DNA of 64,000 nucleotides from Paraktedonobacter sp964250225 (GTDB lineage Bacteria; Chloroflexota; Ktedonobacteria; Ktedonobacterales; Ktedonobacteraceae), in contig CAXUEY010000005.1 in the NCBI GenBank assembly GCA_964250225.1, positions 9,353-73,352 of the forward strand, given 5' to 3'. Below the pieces are notes generated by a model. The model saw nothing but the letters and a program-made list of their open reading frames with translations. It did not search any database and had not been told where the DNA came from. A program made the translations under genes and the position numbers. This document shows, in pieces, positions 18,374 through 27,699 of this stretch (positions within the stretch are counted from its first letter, which is position 1; every line of letters begins with the position of its first letter).

Positions 18374-21300
18374 TTACAGAAAACGCTCAACCTCTTCCTC
18401 TGACAATTCCTCAATTTTTTCTATCAGCAGTTCCTCAGCCACTACGGCCATCTGCGCGACAGTCTCAGCTTGCAAGAGACGTCTCAGCGAGAATTCTACA
18501 GGAAAGAGTCCGTTCAATTGAGCCGTGACTTGAGTGAGAAGCAGAGAATGTCCACCGAGTTCAAAAAAGTTATCGTGGATGCCAACAGGCTCAATACCCA
18601 GAACCCGCTCCCAAACGGACGCAATCGCGCGCTCAACCTCGTTCTCAGGGGCGGCATAGGTGGTCAGGAGATCCGCGCGCGCGTACTGCTGGATCGTGGT
18701 TGTGTCCTGCGTGGTTTCATCGCTCTGGCTATTTGCTTCCCAAGCCTCTGCTTGCACGACGGCAGAAGCGAGAGAGGGTCGTCTCGTTTCAATCCAATAG
18801 CGCTGGCGGTCAAAGGGATAAAGGGGCAGAGGAATGCGCTGGCGCCGTTCATGTGCGGTGAAACGGCTCCAATCAATATGGACGCCAACGAGCCAGAGCT
18901 TGCCCAACGTTTCCAGGAAGAAGCGCTGCGAGGAAGTCTCGTCAGCATCCTGGGCATGAGGCAGTGTAGGAAAAAGAGAGAGCGATGTCTTCTGAGTTTG
19001 TTGTACCAGCGTACTCAAGGTGCGTCCAGGTCCCAACTCTAATAACGCCAGGTCTGGCTCTTTCAAGAGTTCGGCTATACCATCGGCAAAGCGCGCTGTC
19101 TGCCGGAGATGACGTTGCCAGTAAGAAGGATCAGTCGCTTCCCGCGCTGTAATCCAGGTGCCTGTGACATTCGAGATATAGGGAATGCGAGGTTCGCGCA
19201 GCTCGATCCCCTGGAAGGCCGCCAGGAGATCATCAAGGAGAGGCTCCATCAATGCTGAGTGGGACGCACTAGGGATGCGCAGCCAACGGGTATCGATCCC
19301 CTGACGGTTGAGATGAGTTTGGAAGATCTCAACCTCGTTGACAGGCCCGGCTACTGTACAGAGCATCGGACCATTGACGACCGCCAGATCAAGCTGTTTG
19401 GGAAGCAGAGGCATCAGTTCTTCTTCTGAGAGGAGGATACTGAGCATTGCTCCTGGTCCAGTACTCTCCATTAAGCGCGCCCGGGTTGCGATGAGAGCCA
19501 GGCCATCTTCTAATGAGAAGACGTCAGCCACGCAAGCAGCAACATATTCGCCCATGCTGTGACCAAGCAGTGCGCAAGGACGGAGACCGAGATGTATCCA
19601 GAACTGAGCCAGGGCGTACTCCACACTAAAGAGAATGGGCTGTGCAAAGCCTGTTTGAGAGAGCTTTTGGGCCTCTTCCTCTTTTCGTTGGACCTCGGGA
19701 TAGAGGATCTCACGAATATCCAGGCCGAGTATGCCTCTGAGAATGCCCGCGCAGCGATCAATTTGTGCACGAAAGACGGGCTCATGCTGATACAGCTCGC
19801 GCCCCATCTCGACATATTGCGGCCCCTGACCAGGAAAAAGAAAGGCTACCGGACGTTTCTTTTGCTCTTCCACGCGGGTAAAAACTCGTTGCGGAGAGCG
19901 ACTGCGTAGCACAGTGATTGCATCCTCGTTATTTTGACAAACGCAGACCAGGCGATGATGAAAATGACCGCGCCCAACCTGACAAGTATAAGCCAGGTTA
20001 GCCAGATCGGTCTCTGAAGATTGCTGCAAAAACGTCACCAGATTGGTGACTTGTTGGTCCAGGGCGGCTACGGTTTTGGCGGAGAGAGGGATCACTTGCC
20101 AGGGACGAGATGGGCCGCTGGGTGATGGGGCGGGCGCTTCAGTCACAATTACATGGGCATTTGTGCCACCAATCCCAAAAGAACTGACACCAGCCAAACG
20201 AGGACCGTCAGTTGCTGGCCAGGGTGCGAGGTGCGTGTTAACATAAAAAGGGCTGTTCTCAAAATCAATTTCCGGGTTCGGCTGTTCAAAATGCAGATGA
20301 GGCGGCAACTCTTGATGTTTGAGCGCCAAAGCAGTTTTAATCAGGCCAGTAATGCCAGCCGCTGCATCCAGGTGCCCCATATTCGTCTTAATTGAGCCGA
20401 TTGCGCAGAAGTGTTTCCGCTTGGTATAGGTCTGATAGACACGATTTAAGGCGGCTATTTCAATCGGATCGCCAATGGTTGTTCCTGTGCCATGCGCCTC
20501 GATATAGGAGATCTTTTCCGCGCTTACTTCTGCCAGGGCCAGGGCATCCGCGATAACCTCAGCCTGTCCCTCAATTCCGGGAGCGGTAAAGCCGACTTTG
20601 AGCGCACCGTCGTTGTTAATGGCCGAACCTTTAATCACGGCGTGAATGGTATCGCCATCAGCTAACGCGTTTGCCAGGCGTTTCAATACTACCAGGCCCA
20701 CCCCGCTGCCAATGGTTGTACCGGTCGCGCGTGCGTCAAAAGCGCGGCAGTGTCCATCGGAAGAGCCAATACTCCCCTCGCGATAGAAATATCCCTGGAT
20801 CTGCGGCAACCCGATCGCGCAACCGCCTGCCAGAGCCATATCATTCTCTCCACTTAGCAAACTCTGGCAAGCTAGATGAACCGCGACCAGGGAGGTCGAG
20901 CAAGCTGTTTGCACATTGATAGCTGGCCCTCGCAGATTAAGTTTATAGGATACACGGTTTGTCAGCGTATCCTTATCGTTACCAATCATGATCTGCATAT
21001 TGCCCCTCGTCTTCCAGAGTTCGGGATGAGAATTCAGGTTCTGCAACAAATAGGAGCTTAAACGTGAGCCGCCATAGACACCGATACGCCCTCGATAGGT
21101 TTCTGGGTTATACCCCGCGTGTTCCAGCGCGTGCCAGGCCTCTTCAAGAAAGATGCGTTGTTGGGGATCGAGAATTTCAGCCTCTCTAGGGCTATAGCCA
21201 AAGAAGTGAGCGTCGAAATATTCAACTTGATCTAGTTTTCCGCATGCCTTCACATACTGAGGATCATTTACCGTTTCCGCAGGGATATCCGCTGCGAGCA

Positions 21301-21445
21301 GTTCGCTGTCAGTGAAAAAGGTAATGGTTTCGGCTCCATTGCGCACAACCCTCCATAACTCATCAATATCTCTGGCGCCTGGGAAACGCCCTGCTATGCC
21401 AATAATCGCTATATCGTGATCAAAGGTCTGGTTCTCAGCACTCAT
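18374..21445 (-). CDS. Type I PKS module KS-AT-ACP
   Basis: 1023 aa from the second in-frame ATG (21443-21445), chosen because GGAG sits 6 nt upstream; the first ATG (21449-21451) directly abuts that GGAG. The KS (about residues 10-440) has TACSTS, EAHGTGT and NMGHLD, all catalytic residues. The AT has GHSMGEYV, but its specificity motif is SASH, neither HAFH (malonyl) nor YASH (methylmalonyl), so the extender is uncertain. An ACP with LGGHSLLLTQ follows, then an acidic helical C-terminal tail ('IEELSEEEVERFL') that looks like a docking region. There is no KR, DH or ER, so the added unit keeps its beta-keto group unless an enzyme in trans reduces it. It overlaps the upstream loading NRPS gene by 11 bp. 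It extends the dipeptide made by that protein by two carbons. Confidence 0.94.
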   Translation of the reverse strand: MSAENQTFDHDIAIIGIAGRFPGARDIDELWRVVRNGAETITFFTDSELLAADIPAETVNDPQYVKACGKLDQVEYFDAHFFGYSPREAEILDPQQRIFLEEAWHALEHAGYNPETYRGRIGVYGGSRLSSYLLQNLNSHPELWKTRGNMQIMIGNDKDTLTNRVSYKLNLRGPAINVQTACSTSLVAVHLACQSLLSGENDMALAGGCAIGLPQIQGYFYREGSIGSSDGHCRAFDARATGTTIGSGVGLVVLKRLANALADGDTIHAVIKGSAINNDGALKVGFTAPGIEGQAEVIADALALAEVSAEKISYIEAHGTGTTIGDPIEIAALNRVYQTYTKRKHFCAIGSIKTNMGHLDAAAGITGLIKTALALKHQELPPHLHFEQPNPEIDFENSPFYVNTHLAPWPATDGPRLAGVSSFGIGGTNAHVIVTEAPAPSPSGPSRPWQVIPLSAKTVAALDQQVTNLVTFLQQSSETDLANLAYTCQVGRGHFHHRLVCVCQNNEDAITVLRSRSPQRVFTRVEEQKKRPVAFLFPGQGPQYVEMGRELYQHEPVFRAQIDRCAGILRGILGLDIREILYPEVQRKEEEAQKLSQTGFAQPILFSVEYALAQFWIHLGLRPCALLGHSMGEYVAACVADVFSLEDGLALIATRARLMESTGPGAMLSILLSEEELMPLLPKQLDLAVVNGPMLCTVAGPVNEVEIFQTHLNRQGIDTRWLRIPSASHSALMEPLLDDLLAAFQGIELREPRIPYISNVTGTWITAREATDPSYWQRHLRQTARFADGIAELLKEPDLALLELGPGRTLSTLVQQTQKTSLSLFPTLPHAQDADETSSQRFFLETLGKLWLVGVHIDWSRFTAHERRQRIPLPLYPFDRQRYWIETRRPSLASAVVQAEAWEANSQSDETTQDTTTIQQYARADLLTTYAAPENEVERAIASVWERVLGIEPVGIHDNFFELGGHSLLLTQVTAQLNGLFPVEFSLRRLLQAETVAQMAVVAEELLIEKIEELSEEEVERFL

Positions 21446-24400
21446 ACTCATCTCCTCTCTCTTCGCGCTGGTTGCGTTGGAGAAACCAGAACTCCCGTTG
21501 CCGTTGGGTGGTTGCCCTGCGTGTGGCCGCGCGTGCCAGGTTCTCCTGAAGCGTAAAGTCTTCTTCTCCCGCTCTCAGATAGCGTGCCAGTGCATCAATA
21601 GTGGGATACCTGAAGAGATCGACCAGCGAACATACCTGCTTGAGCTGCGCACGCATTTGCTTATGAACGCGTACCATCGCCAGTGAATGACCGCCTAGAT
21701 CGAAAAAGTTATCGTCGCGGCTGATCTGCTCAATGTGTAGTTCCTCCTGCCAGATTGCGCTGATTGCGCGCTCCAGCTCATTCTGGGGCTCGGTATATCG
21801 CCCAGCAAAGTCACTCTGAACCAGTTCCGGGCGAGGAAGTGCGCGCCGATCGATTTTGCCATTGGGCAAGAAGGGCAGTGCGTCAAGAAAGATCAGGCTG
21901 GCCGGGAGCATATAGTCAGGAAGTCGGCTTTTGATCTGGTGGCGGAGTTTCTTCGCATCAGGCGATGCGGTGGGCTGGAGCACGATATAGGCTACAAGCT
22001 GCTTCTCACCGGGCCTATCCTCGCGCGCCATAACCACGGCATTCTGAACGGCAGGGAGGGCTAGCAGTGTGGCCTCGATCTCCCCAGGCTCAATGCGAAA
22101 ACCGCGAATTTTCACCTGATTGTCTCCTCGTCCAAGGAATTCTAGCACTTCATCAGAAGCATAGCGCACCAGGTCACCTGTACGATACAGACGCGCTCCT
22201 GCCTCCTGACTGAAGGGATGGGGGACAAAACGTTCAGCCGTCAGGTCCGGAAGATGGAGGTAGTCGCGTGCCAGACCGCTTCCCCCAATATAGAGTTCTC
22301 CCATTATTCCGTCAGGTACCGGTTGGAGATGGGTATCAAGAATGTATATCTGTGTATTTGGAAGAGGGCGGCCAAGCGGAGGTGAGATCTCGGTGCCAGT
22401 GCAGCGAGCAAGCGTCGTGCAGACCGAGGCTTCTGTTGGCCCATAAGCATTATAGAAGTTGCGCCCTGGCGCCCAGTTTCTGATCACACTGGCTGAGCAT
22501 GCTTCGCCTCCACTGAACAGCGTATGGAGGTCAGGCAACGCTGTCGGCGGTAGATGGGCTAGCGTTGAGGGCGGCAGAAGGGTCCAGGTGATGGCCTCTG
22601 CGCGTAAAAGCTCCAGCAGAGGGGCATCTGGCAGCAACTGCTCTTTCTCGGCAAGCACCAGGCAGGCTCCGTGGGTCAGAGCAGTGAAAATCTCCAGCAC
22701 GGAGGCATCAAAGTTCAGGGATGCGAACCGGAGAACGCGTTCTCCAGTTCGCATCTCGCAACGAGTAGCAAGCGCATCAACTAGATTACACACCCCTTTG
22801 TGCAGTATAGATGCACCTTTGGGCTTGCCGGTTGAGCCAGAGGTGTAGATCACGTAGGCCAGGTGTTCAGGCCCGACCTGGCAGAGAGGATTGGAAAACT
22901 GCTCCTCTCGCATATCTACCTGTTGTTCTTCTACCAGGCAGATGATACGTTCCCGCTGCTGCGGCAGGCTGGATAGCAAACTCCGGGTAGTGAGGACAAT
23001 GCGAGCGCGCATGTCCTCTAGCAGAAAAGTGAGGCGATCTCTCGGATGATCAGGGTCCAGCGGGACATAGGCTCCTCCGGCCTTGAGAATCGCCAATTGT
23101 CCGATGACCATTTCCAATGAGCGCGGCAAATAGAGAGCGACCAACTGATCCGCACCAATACCTCGTTGTTGTAACTGACAGGCCAGTTGATTGGCTCGTT
23201 CGTTTAGCACCTGGTAGGTCAGCCCACACCCGTTTATCCAGAGCGCGCAGGCATCGGGCGTGCGTTCTGCCTGTTGTTCAATGCGCTGATGCAGACAAAG
23301 TTGGGGCGTTGCCAGGACCTCCGTCGTATTCCAGGCCAGAAGGAGTTGCTCTCGCTGGCTTGTGGAGAGCAGCGCCAGGTCAGCGATACGTTGGTCTGGG
23401 TGTTGTACGATCTCGTTCAATACGCTTTCATAGCAGCTTGCCATCCGTTGCATGGTACTCTCTTGGAATAGATCAGTGTTATACTCCCAGATCAGGGTGA
23501 TGCTGTCTTCCCCCTTCTTTCCAGGATGCTGCTCGCCGCGTGGAATTACCACGACGCCCAGATCGAATTTGGCTGACCCATTGTTTAGCCCTTCGCGCAA
23601 CTTCAAAGTTAAGTCAGGCAACTCCAGGTCTGGGAGCGGAGAATCATGAAAGCCGAAAATAACCTGAAAGAGTGGATTATAGCTCAGGTTGCGTTCTGGC
23701 TGAAGCGTGTTGACCAGTTTATCAAAGGGCAAATCCTGGTAGAGATAGGCTTCGAGTGTAGTCGTGTGCACCTGCTGTAGCAAAGCTCGAAACGAAGGAT
23801 TCTCAGAAAGATTGGAACGCAGTACTATCGTATTCACCAGCATCCCGATCAATGCCTCGCTCTCTTTCCAACGCCGATTTGCCACGCCGGAGCCGACACA
23901 GATATCCTCCTGGCCGGTGTAGCGATAAAGCAAAATAAACAGCGCGGTCAGCATGGTTAGAAAGAGCGTGGTCCCCTCGCGTTGGCTCAGTGCTTTCAGG
24001 TCTGTATACAGGGATGGGGCAAGTTGAATGCGTAGCGCGGCTCCATGAGAGGACTGCACTGGTGGGCGAGGCCGGTCGATGGGCAATTGAAGGAGTGGAT
24101 GACTCCCAGCCAGGCGTTGCTTCCAATAAGCGATCTGATTTTCCAGGATGTCACCTTGCATCCATTGACGCTGCCAGTAAGCAAAATCAGCAAACTGGAT
24201 GGGCAGTTCTGGCAGAGGAGACGGCTGGTGTACGGAGAACGCCTGGTAGAGTGCGAGCAGTTCGCGAACAAAGACTGTAAAGGACCAGCCATCATGCACA
24301 AGGTGATGCTCCACATGGAGCAGCCAGGCGGTAGATGCGTCCAGGCGTAGGAGTAGCCAGCGCACCAGGGGAAGTTGTGTAATAACAAAAGGACGACGGA

Positions 24401-26567
24401 TCTCTGCCTGTATGAGTCGCTCTGCTTCTGGCTCTCGCTTCTGCTCCTGAAATTCTTGTAGATCGATCACTGGTAGGCGAAACGGCAAGAAGGCGTGAAT
24501 AATCTGAAGCGGGTGGTTATCGCGCTCCTCAAAGGTCGTCCTGAAGATCTCGTGACGGCGCACAATCTCATTCAGGCCGCACTCAAGGGCCTCCAGATCA
24601 AGTTTGCCATGCAATTCAATGAGAGCCTGAGCATTATAAGATTGATTCTGCGGATCAAGCTGGAGCAAAAACCAAACTTGTTCCTGAGAGAACGAGAGAG
24701 GAAGAGGAAGCTGACGTGAGATAGCGCGTAGGGGAGGAGTGTTCTCTGGAGAAACCTGTACTTGATGCATCTCAAGACTATTTGCCAGTTCAGTGATGGT
24801 TGGGGCCGAGAAAACGCTTGCCATCGGAAGGACTATCCCAAACACCTCCTGGATACGCACTACCAATTGCGTAATCAGGAGCGAGTGTCCTCCCAATTCA
24901 AAGAAATTCTCATGAATGCCGATGCGCGGTTGATCGAATAGCGTCTCCCAGAGCTGGGTTAGGAGAAGTTCATTCTGGGTACGTGGCGCGTCATAACTTT
25001 CTGAACGCGTGGGGGCAGGAAGCGCGCGACGATCCAGTTTTCCATGCGAAGTAAGTGGCAGGAACGCTAACGGCACAAAGACGGAGGGGATCATATAATC
25101 GGGCAAACTGACCTTCAGATAGGCTCTCAAATCCTGTGTAGACGGTTGAGTATCCATCTGTACAGACGTAAAATAGGCTACGAGGAACCTCTCGCCGGGG
25201 ATATCTGCCCGTGCTATAACTACCGCTTCGCGTACCAGGGGATGCCGTATGAGCGCCGCCTCAATTTCACCCAGTTCAATGCGAAAACCGCGTATTTTTA
25301 TTTGCTGGTCCTCTCGTCCTATAAATAGAAGCTGTCCATCGCTTCTATATCGACCAAGGTCACCCGTGCGATAGAGTCGAGCACCCTCGATGCCACTAAA
25401 GGGATCGGGCAGAAAGCGATCCGCGGTCAACTCTGGTTTCCCCAAATAGCCTCGTGCCAGGCTAATACCGCCAATAAAGATTCCTCCAATTTCGCCTTCC
25501 TGCACCGGTTGAAGCGCTTCATCCAGGAGATACAATACCCGTGTTTCTCCCATTGGACGCCCGATAGGGGGAGCAGCCTCATCTTCCTGGCAGAGTGCCA
25601 GTGTGGTACAAACAGCGGTTTCTGTCAGCCCATAAGCGTTATAAAAACGCCGTCCCGGCGCCCAATGGGAGACGACACGCGCTGAAACAGCCTCGCCCGC
25701 ACTCAAAAGCAGACGGAGGTCTGGCAATTCCGCGCGTGGGAGTACCGCCAGTGCCGAGGGAGGAATGATAGCACCCGTAATCGCTGTTCGACGTAGCGTC
25801 TCAAGCAGCAAAGGGCCAGGCTCCAGATGTTCACGCTGAGCTAGAACCAGGCAGGCGCTGGCGTACAGAGGCGAGAAGATCTCAAGAACTGTTGCATCGA
25901 ACCCCAGCGCAGCAAATTGGAGCAGGCGCATTCCTGAGTGTATCTCCAAGTTCTGGTTGTACTCACACAAGGTGTGATAAACAGCGCGGTGGGAAACCTC
26001 TGATCCTTTCGGCTGACCCGTTGAGCCTGAGGTGTAAATGACGTAAGCACAATTCTCTGGTTGTATCTGTGCAACGCTTACAGGCTGGTGATCGAGAACT
26101 GCGTGTGAGAAGGTGTCCAGGAACAGCAAGGGAATCGACATGGAAGGAAGACGATCTATGAGCGCTTTCTGTGTCACAATAGCTTGTATGTTTGCATCCC
26201 GTAAGATATATTCCAGGCGTTCAGGCGGGTAGTTCATATCCAGAGGGACATAAGCTCCCCCAGCTTTTAATACTCCCAACACGCCGATGACAAGCTCCAA
26301 ACCTCGTTCCAGGGCAATTGCGACGCGTGTTTCAGGTCTGATACCTAAAACCTGAAGCCTTTGTGCCAGCACAGCACTTGCGCTCTCAAGCGCTGCATAT
26401 GTTAAACACTCATCTTCGTAAACTACAGCTATTGTATCGGGCACAACGAGCCATTGCGCTTCAACCGGTTTGTGGAGTAGATGTTGGTCTGGATCTGTTG
26501 GATATACAAATCGAGCTTTTCTAGTTCGCGTATCCAACAGATCTCCTCGCTGTCCTGAGCCGTCCAT
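21435..26567 (-). CDS. NRPS loading protein, A-PCP-C-A-PCP (start of line 1)
   Basis: 1710 aa; ATG at 26565-26567 with a G-rich site (AAGGGGG) about 10 nt upstream. The protein starts almost directly with an A domain ('DTIAVVYEDECLTYAAL') and has no C domain before it, so this is an initiation module. A1 code reads about D-A-L-I-L-A-A-V-C. PCP1 has LGGHSLL (about 24890). The C domain (about 24720-23400) has intact HHLVHDG. A2 code reads D-A-L-L-F-G-A-V-C. PCP2 has LGGHSLAM (about 21690). Both A codes are hydrophobic/aromatic-like but unassigned. It is the first gene of the left operon, 137 nt downstream of the predicted transcription start. The product is a PCP-bound dipeptide passed to the KS. 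Confidence 0.95.
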   Translation of the reverse strand: MDGSGQRGDLLDTRTRKARFVYPTDPDQHLLHKPVEAQWLVVPDTIAVVYEDECLTYAALESASAVLAQRLQVLGIRPETRVAIALERGLELVIGVLGVLKAGGAYVPLDMNYPPERLEYILRDANIQAIVTQKALIDRLPSMSIPLLFLDTFSHAVLDHQPVSVAQIQPENCAYVIYTSGSTGQPKGSEVSHRAVYHTLCEYNQNLEIHSGMRLLQFAALGFDATVLEIFSPLYASACLVLAQREHLEPGPLLLETLRRTAITGAIIPPSALAVLPRAELPDLRLLLSAGEAVSARVVSHWAPGRRFYNAYGLTETAVCTTLALCQEDEAAPPIGRPMGETRVLYLLDEALQPVQEGEIGGIFIGGISLARGYLGKPELTADRFLPDPFSGIEGARLYRTGDLGRYRSDGQLLFIGREDQQIKIRGFRIELGEIEAALIRHPLVREAVVIARADIPGERFLVAYFTSVQMDTQPSTQDLRAYLKVSLPDYMIPSVFVPLAFLPLTSHGKLDRRALPAPTRSESYDAPRTQNELLLTQLWETLFDQPRIGIHENFFELGGHSLLITQLVVRIQEVFGIVLPMASVFSAPTITELANSLEMHQVQVSPENTPPLRAISRQLPLPLSFSQEQVWFLLQLDPQNQSYNAQALIELHGKLDLEALECGLNEIVRRHEIFRTTFEERDNHPLQIIHAFLPFRLPVIDLQEFQEQKREPEAERLIQAEIRRPFVITQLPLVRWLLLRLDASTAWLLHVEHHLVHDGWSFTVFVRELLALYQAFSVHQPSPLPELPIQFADFAYWQRQWMQGDILENQIAYWKQRLAGSHPLLQLPIDRPRPPVQSSHGAALRIQLAPSLYTDLKALSQREGTTLFLTMLTALFILLYRYTGQEDICVGSGVANRRWKESEALIGMLVNTIVLRSNLSENPSFRALLQQVHTTTLEAYLYQDLPFDKLVNTLQPERNLSYNPLFQVIFGFHDSPLPDLELPDLTLKLREGLNNGSAKFDLGVVVIPRGEQHPGKKGEDSITLIWEYNTDLFQESTMQRMASCYESVLNEIVQHPDQRIADLALLSTSQREQLLLAWNTTEVLATPQLCLHQRIEQQAERTPDACALWINGCGLTYQVLNERANQLACQLQQRGIGADQLVALYLPRSLEMVIGQLAILKAGGAYVPLDPDHPRDRLTFLLEDMRARIVLTTRSLLSSLPQQRERIICLVEEQQVDMREEQFSNPLCQVGPEHLAYVIYTSGSTGKPKGASILHKGVCNLVDALATRCEMRTGERVLRFASLNFDASVLEIFTALTHGACLVLAEKEQLLPDAPLLELLRAEAITWTLLPPSTLAHLPPTALPDLHTLFSGGEACSASVIRNWAPGRNFYNAYGPTEASVCTTLARCTGTEISPPLGRPLPNTQIYILDTHLQPVPDGIMGELYIGGSGLARDYLHLPDLTAERFVPHPFSQEAGARLYRTGDLVRYASDEVLEFLGRGDNQVKIRGFRIEPGEIEATLLALPAVQNAVVMAREDRPGEKQLVAYIVLQPTASPDAKKLRHQIKSRLPDYMLPASLIFLDALPFLPNGKIDRRALPRPELVQSDFAGRYTEPQNELERAISAIWQEELHIEQISRDDNFFDLGGHSLAMVRVHKQMRAQLKQVCSLVDLFRYPTIDALARYLRAGEEDFTLQENLARAATRRATTQRQREFWFLQRNQREERGDEYEC

Positions 26568-26710
26568 GCTGAAAGACCCCCTTTTTCCAAATGGAGTGCG
26601 AGCAATCTCATCTGCTAAAACAATGTTTTAAAGCTTTTGCCAAAAGATATCCCGCTGTCTTGAAATAGAACGCGCTGTAGAGTTAGATCTTCAATGACAC
26701 CACTCATACG

Positions 26711-26740
26711 ATTATACCATCAAAAAATTTCCTTAGTCAA
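26711..26740 (-). promoter_or_regulatory. Sigma-A-like promoter of the left NRPS-PKS operon
   Basis: On the minus strand, TTGACT (26740-26735) is followed after 18 nt by TATAAT (26716-26711), with an extended -10 TGG just before it. The predicted transcription start is near 26704, giving a leader of about 137 nt before the loading NRPS ATG at 26567. This is the best promoter match noticed in the window. Confidence 0.75.
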
Positions 26741-26825
26741 TACTTCGCATTCCCTCTCAAATAAAATGTTACTGAACAGGGTACACTTCCCTCAAATACG
26801 AACGTTACCGAGGGGAGTGAGCAAA

Positions 26826-27005
26826 ATGCCGACAGAAGAGCAAATGACCGTGAATGGCATAACCTCATTAGGAGTGGTGCGCTCACAGCGCATGACGTTT
26901 CATACCATAATGACTGTGGCTCACTTTTGTGGATACGAGTGGGAGTATGTGATGATCATGGTATTTACCAGGAAATTCCTACTTCCCCCTCATCCTGGAC
27001 TTTAA
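26826..27005 (+). CDS. Possible small ORF, 59 aa, doubtful
   Basis: ATG at 26826 has a good GGGGAG ribosome site 8 nt upstream and opens a 59-codon frame (MPTEEQMTVNGITS...). The protein matches no family I recognise. It holds a hydrophobic, aromatic stretch (HFCGYEWEYVMIMVF) that could be a membrane segment. It lies between the divergent promoters, with its stop just before the -10 of the mbtH transcript and no obvious promoter of its own beyond the AT-rich sequence upstream. It could be a chance ORF; only the ribosome site supports it. Confidence 0.22.
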   Translation: MPTEEQMTVNGITSLGVVRSQRMTFHTIMTVAHFCGYEWEYVMIMVFTRKFLLPPHPGL

Positions 27006-27026
27006 GATATACTATTATGGTATAAT
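26996..27026 (+). promoter_or_regulatory. Probable promoter of the mbtH-like operon
   Basis: A consensus TATAAT at 27021-27026 is preceded by TGG, an extended -10. The -35 is poor: TGGACT at 26996-27001, 19 nt upstream, matches 4 of 6 consensus positions. The mbtH-like ATG is 66 nt downstream of the -10. The short inverted repeat over the -10 could be an operator. Confidence 0.5.
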
Positions 27027-27092
27027 ACTAGCACAACAAAGCAATGAAGCTCGTCTCTCCGTTGCTATATATTTAAAAGTGCGAAAGGATGG

Positions 27093-27347
27093 ATGCACAT
27101 TCATATGACGAGAGAAGACCAGGAAGATACTACTATCTACAAAGTAGTGGTCAACCATGAGGAACAATATTCGATCTGGCCAGTTGAACGCGAGAATGCT
27201 CTGGGCTGGCGGGACGCGGGAAAAAGTGGACCGAAACAGGAGTGTCTGGAATATATCAAGGAGGTCTGGACCGATATGCGCCCCTTGAGTCTACGCAAGC
27301 ATATGGAAGAGCAAGCGAAGCAGGCTGAAGCCAATACGAAAGAGTAG
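27093..27347 (+). CDS. MbtH-like NRPS accessory protein
   Basis: 84 aa. It carries the MbtH signature in order: N-H-E-E-Q-Y-S-I-W-P, LGWRDAGKSGPK, then CLEYIKEVWTDMRPLSL, with the conserved Trp residues and the GKSG-P-K turn. A short charged tail (EEQAKQAEANTKE) follows. MbtH proteins bind NRPS adenylation domains and help their folding and activity. This is the only copy in the window and probably serves both assembly lines. AAGGA lies only 3 nt before the ATG, a rather close spacing; ATG at 27105 is an alternative. It is the first gene of a three-gene unit with the two small proteins that follow (22-nt gap to the first). Confidence 0.95.
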   Translation: MHIHMTREDQEDTTIYKVVVNHEEQYSIWPVERENALGWRDAGKSGPKQECLEYIKEVWTDMRPLSLRKHMEEQAKQAEANTKE

Positions 27348-27369
27348 TTCATCAAAAGGAGTAGCAAAG

Positions 27370-27699
27370 GTGCGAACCTATTGTAAAGCCTACTATCTCA
27401 AGGATTTGCGCCAGTTTCCCTCCTGGAGCGTGCAACCCCAGGAGAATGGAGAACTGACGGAAGAGAGCATTGTCTATCTCTGGGACGATTTCACGGTCGT
27501 CAAAAGTCCGGTACTGGCCGATCAAGAGGCACTCTGGCAGAGTGTAACACCTGAGTGGAAGGCCTTTTGTAAGGAGACACTCCACTTTGAGATCCCCGAA
27601 GATCTGCGCTATGCCTATGAACAGGAACCGGGAGCTACTGATACTAACCAGGAAACAAGTGAAAAAGGGCACCTTCAGAAAGCGGAGAGTGAGCGATGA
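27370..27699 (+). CDS. Small protein of unknown function, GTG start
   Basis: 109 aa from GTG at 27370, with AGGAG 8 nt upstream. I do not recognise the family. Residues 5-75 look like a compact folded domain rich in aromatic and acidic residues (YYLKDLRQF, YLWDDFTVVKSPVL, TPEWKAFC, FEIPEDLRYAYEQ). The last 25 residues are polar and probably disordered. There is no signal peptide or membrane segment, so it is cytoplasmic. It sits between mbtH and the next small gene and is translationally coupled to the latter by an ATGA overlap. Its position suggests a helper role for the synthetases, but that is only guilt by association. Confidence 0.8.
   Translation: MRTYCKAYYLKDLRQFPSWSVQPQENGELTEESIVYLWDDFTVVKSPVLADQEALWQSVTPEWKAFCKETLHFEIPEDLRYAYEQEPGATDTNQETSEKGHLQKAESER

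Larger units (their letters stand above)
26568..27092. other. Divergent intergenic region between left operon and mbtH-like gene
   Basis: 525 bp, AT-rich, holding the promoters of both divergent transcripts. The minus-strand promoter is at 26711-26740. A plus-strand -10 is at 27021-27026. Both carry the same 10-mer ATGGTATAAT. A 6-bp inverted repeat (TATTAT, 3-nt loop, ATAATA) overlaps the plus -10. A possible 59-codon ORF lies at 26826-27005. Nothing else was recognised. Confidence 0.7.

Noticed and set aside
26694..26825. Longer upstream start for the 59-codon ORF (103 codons)
   Set aside because: The added part overlaps the minus-strand promoter and has no ribosome site at its ATG.
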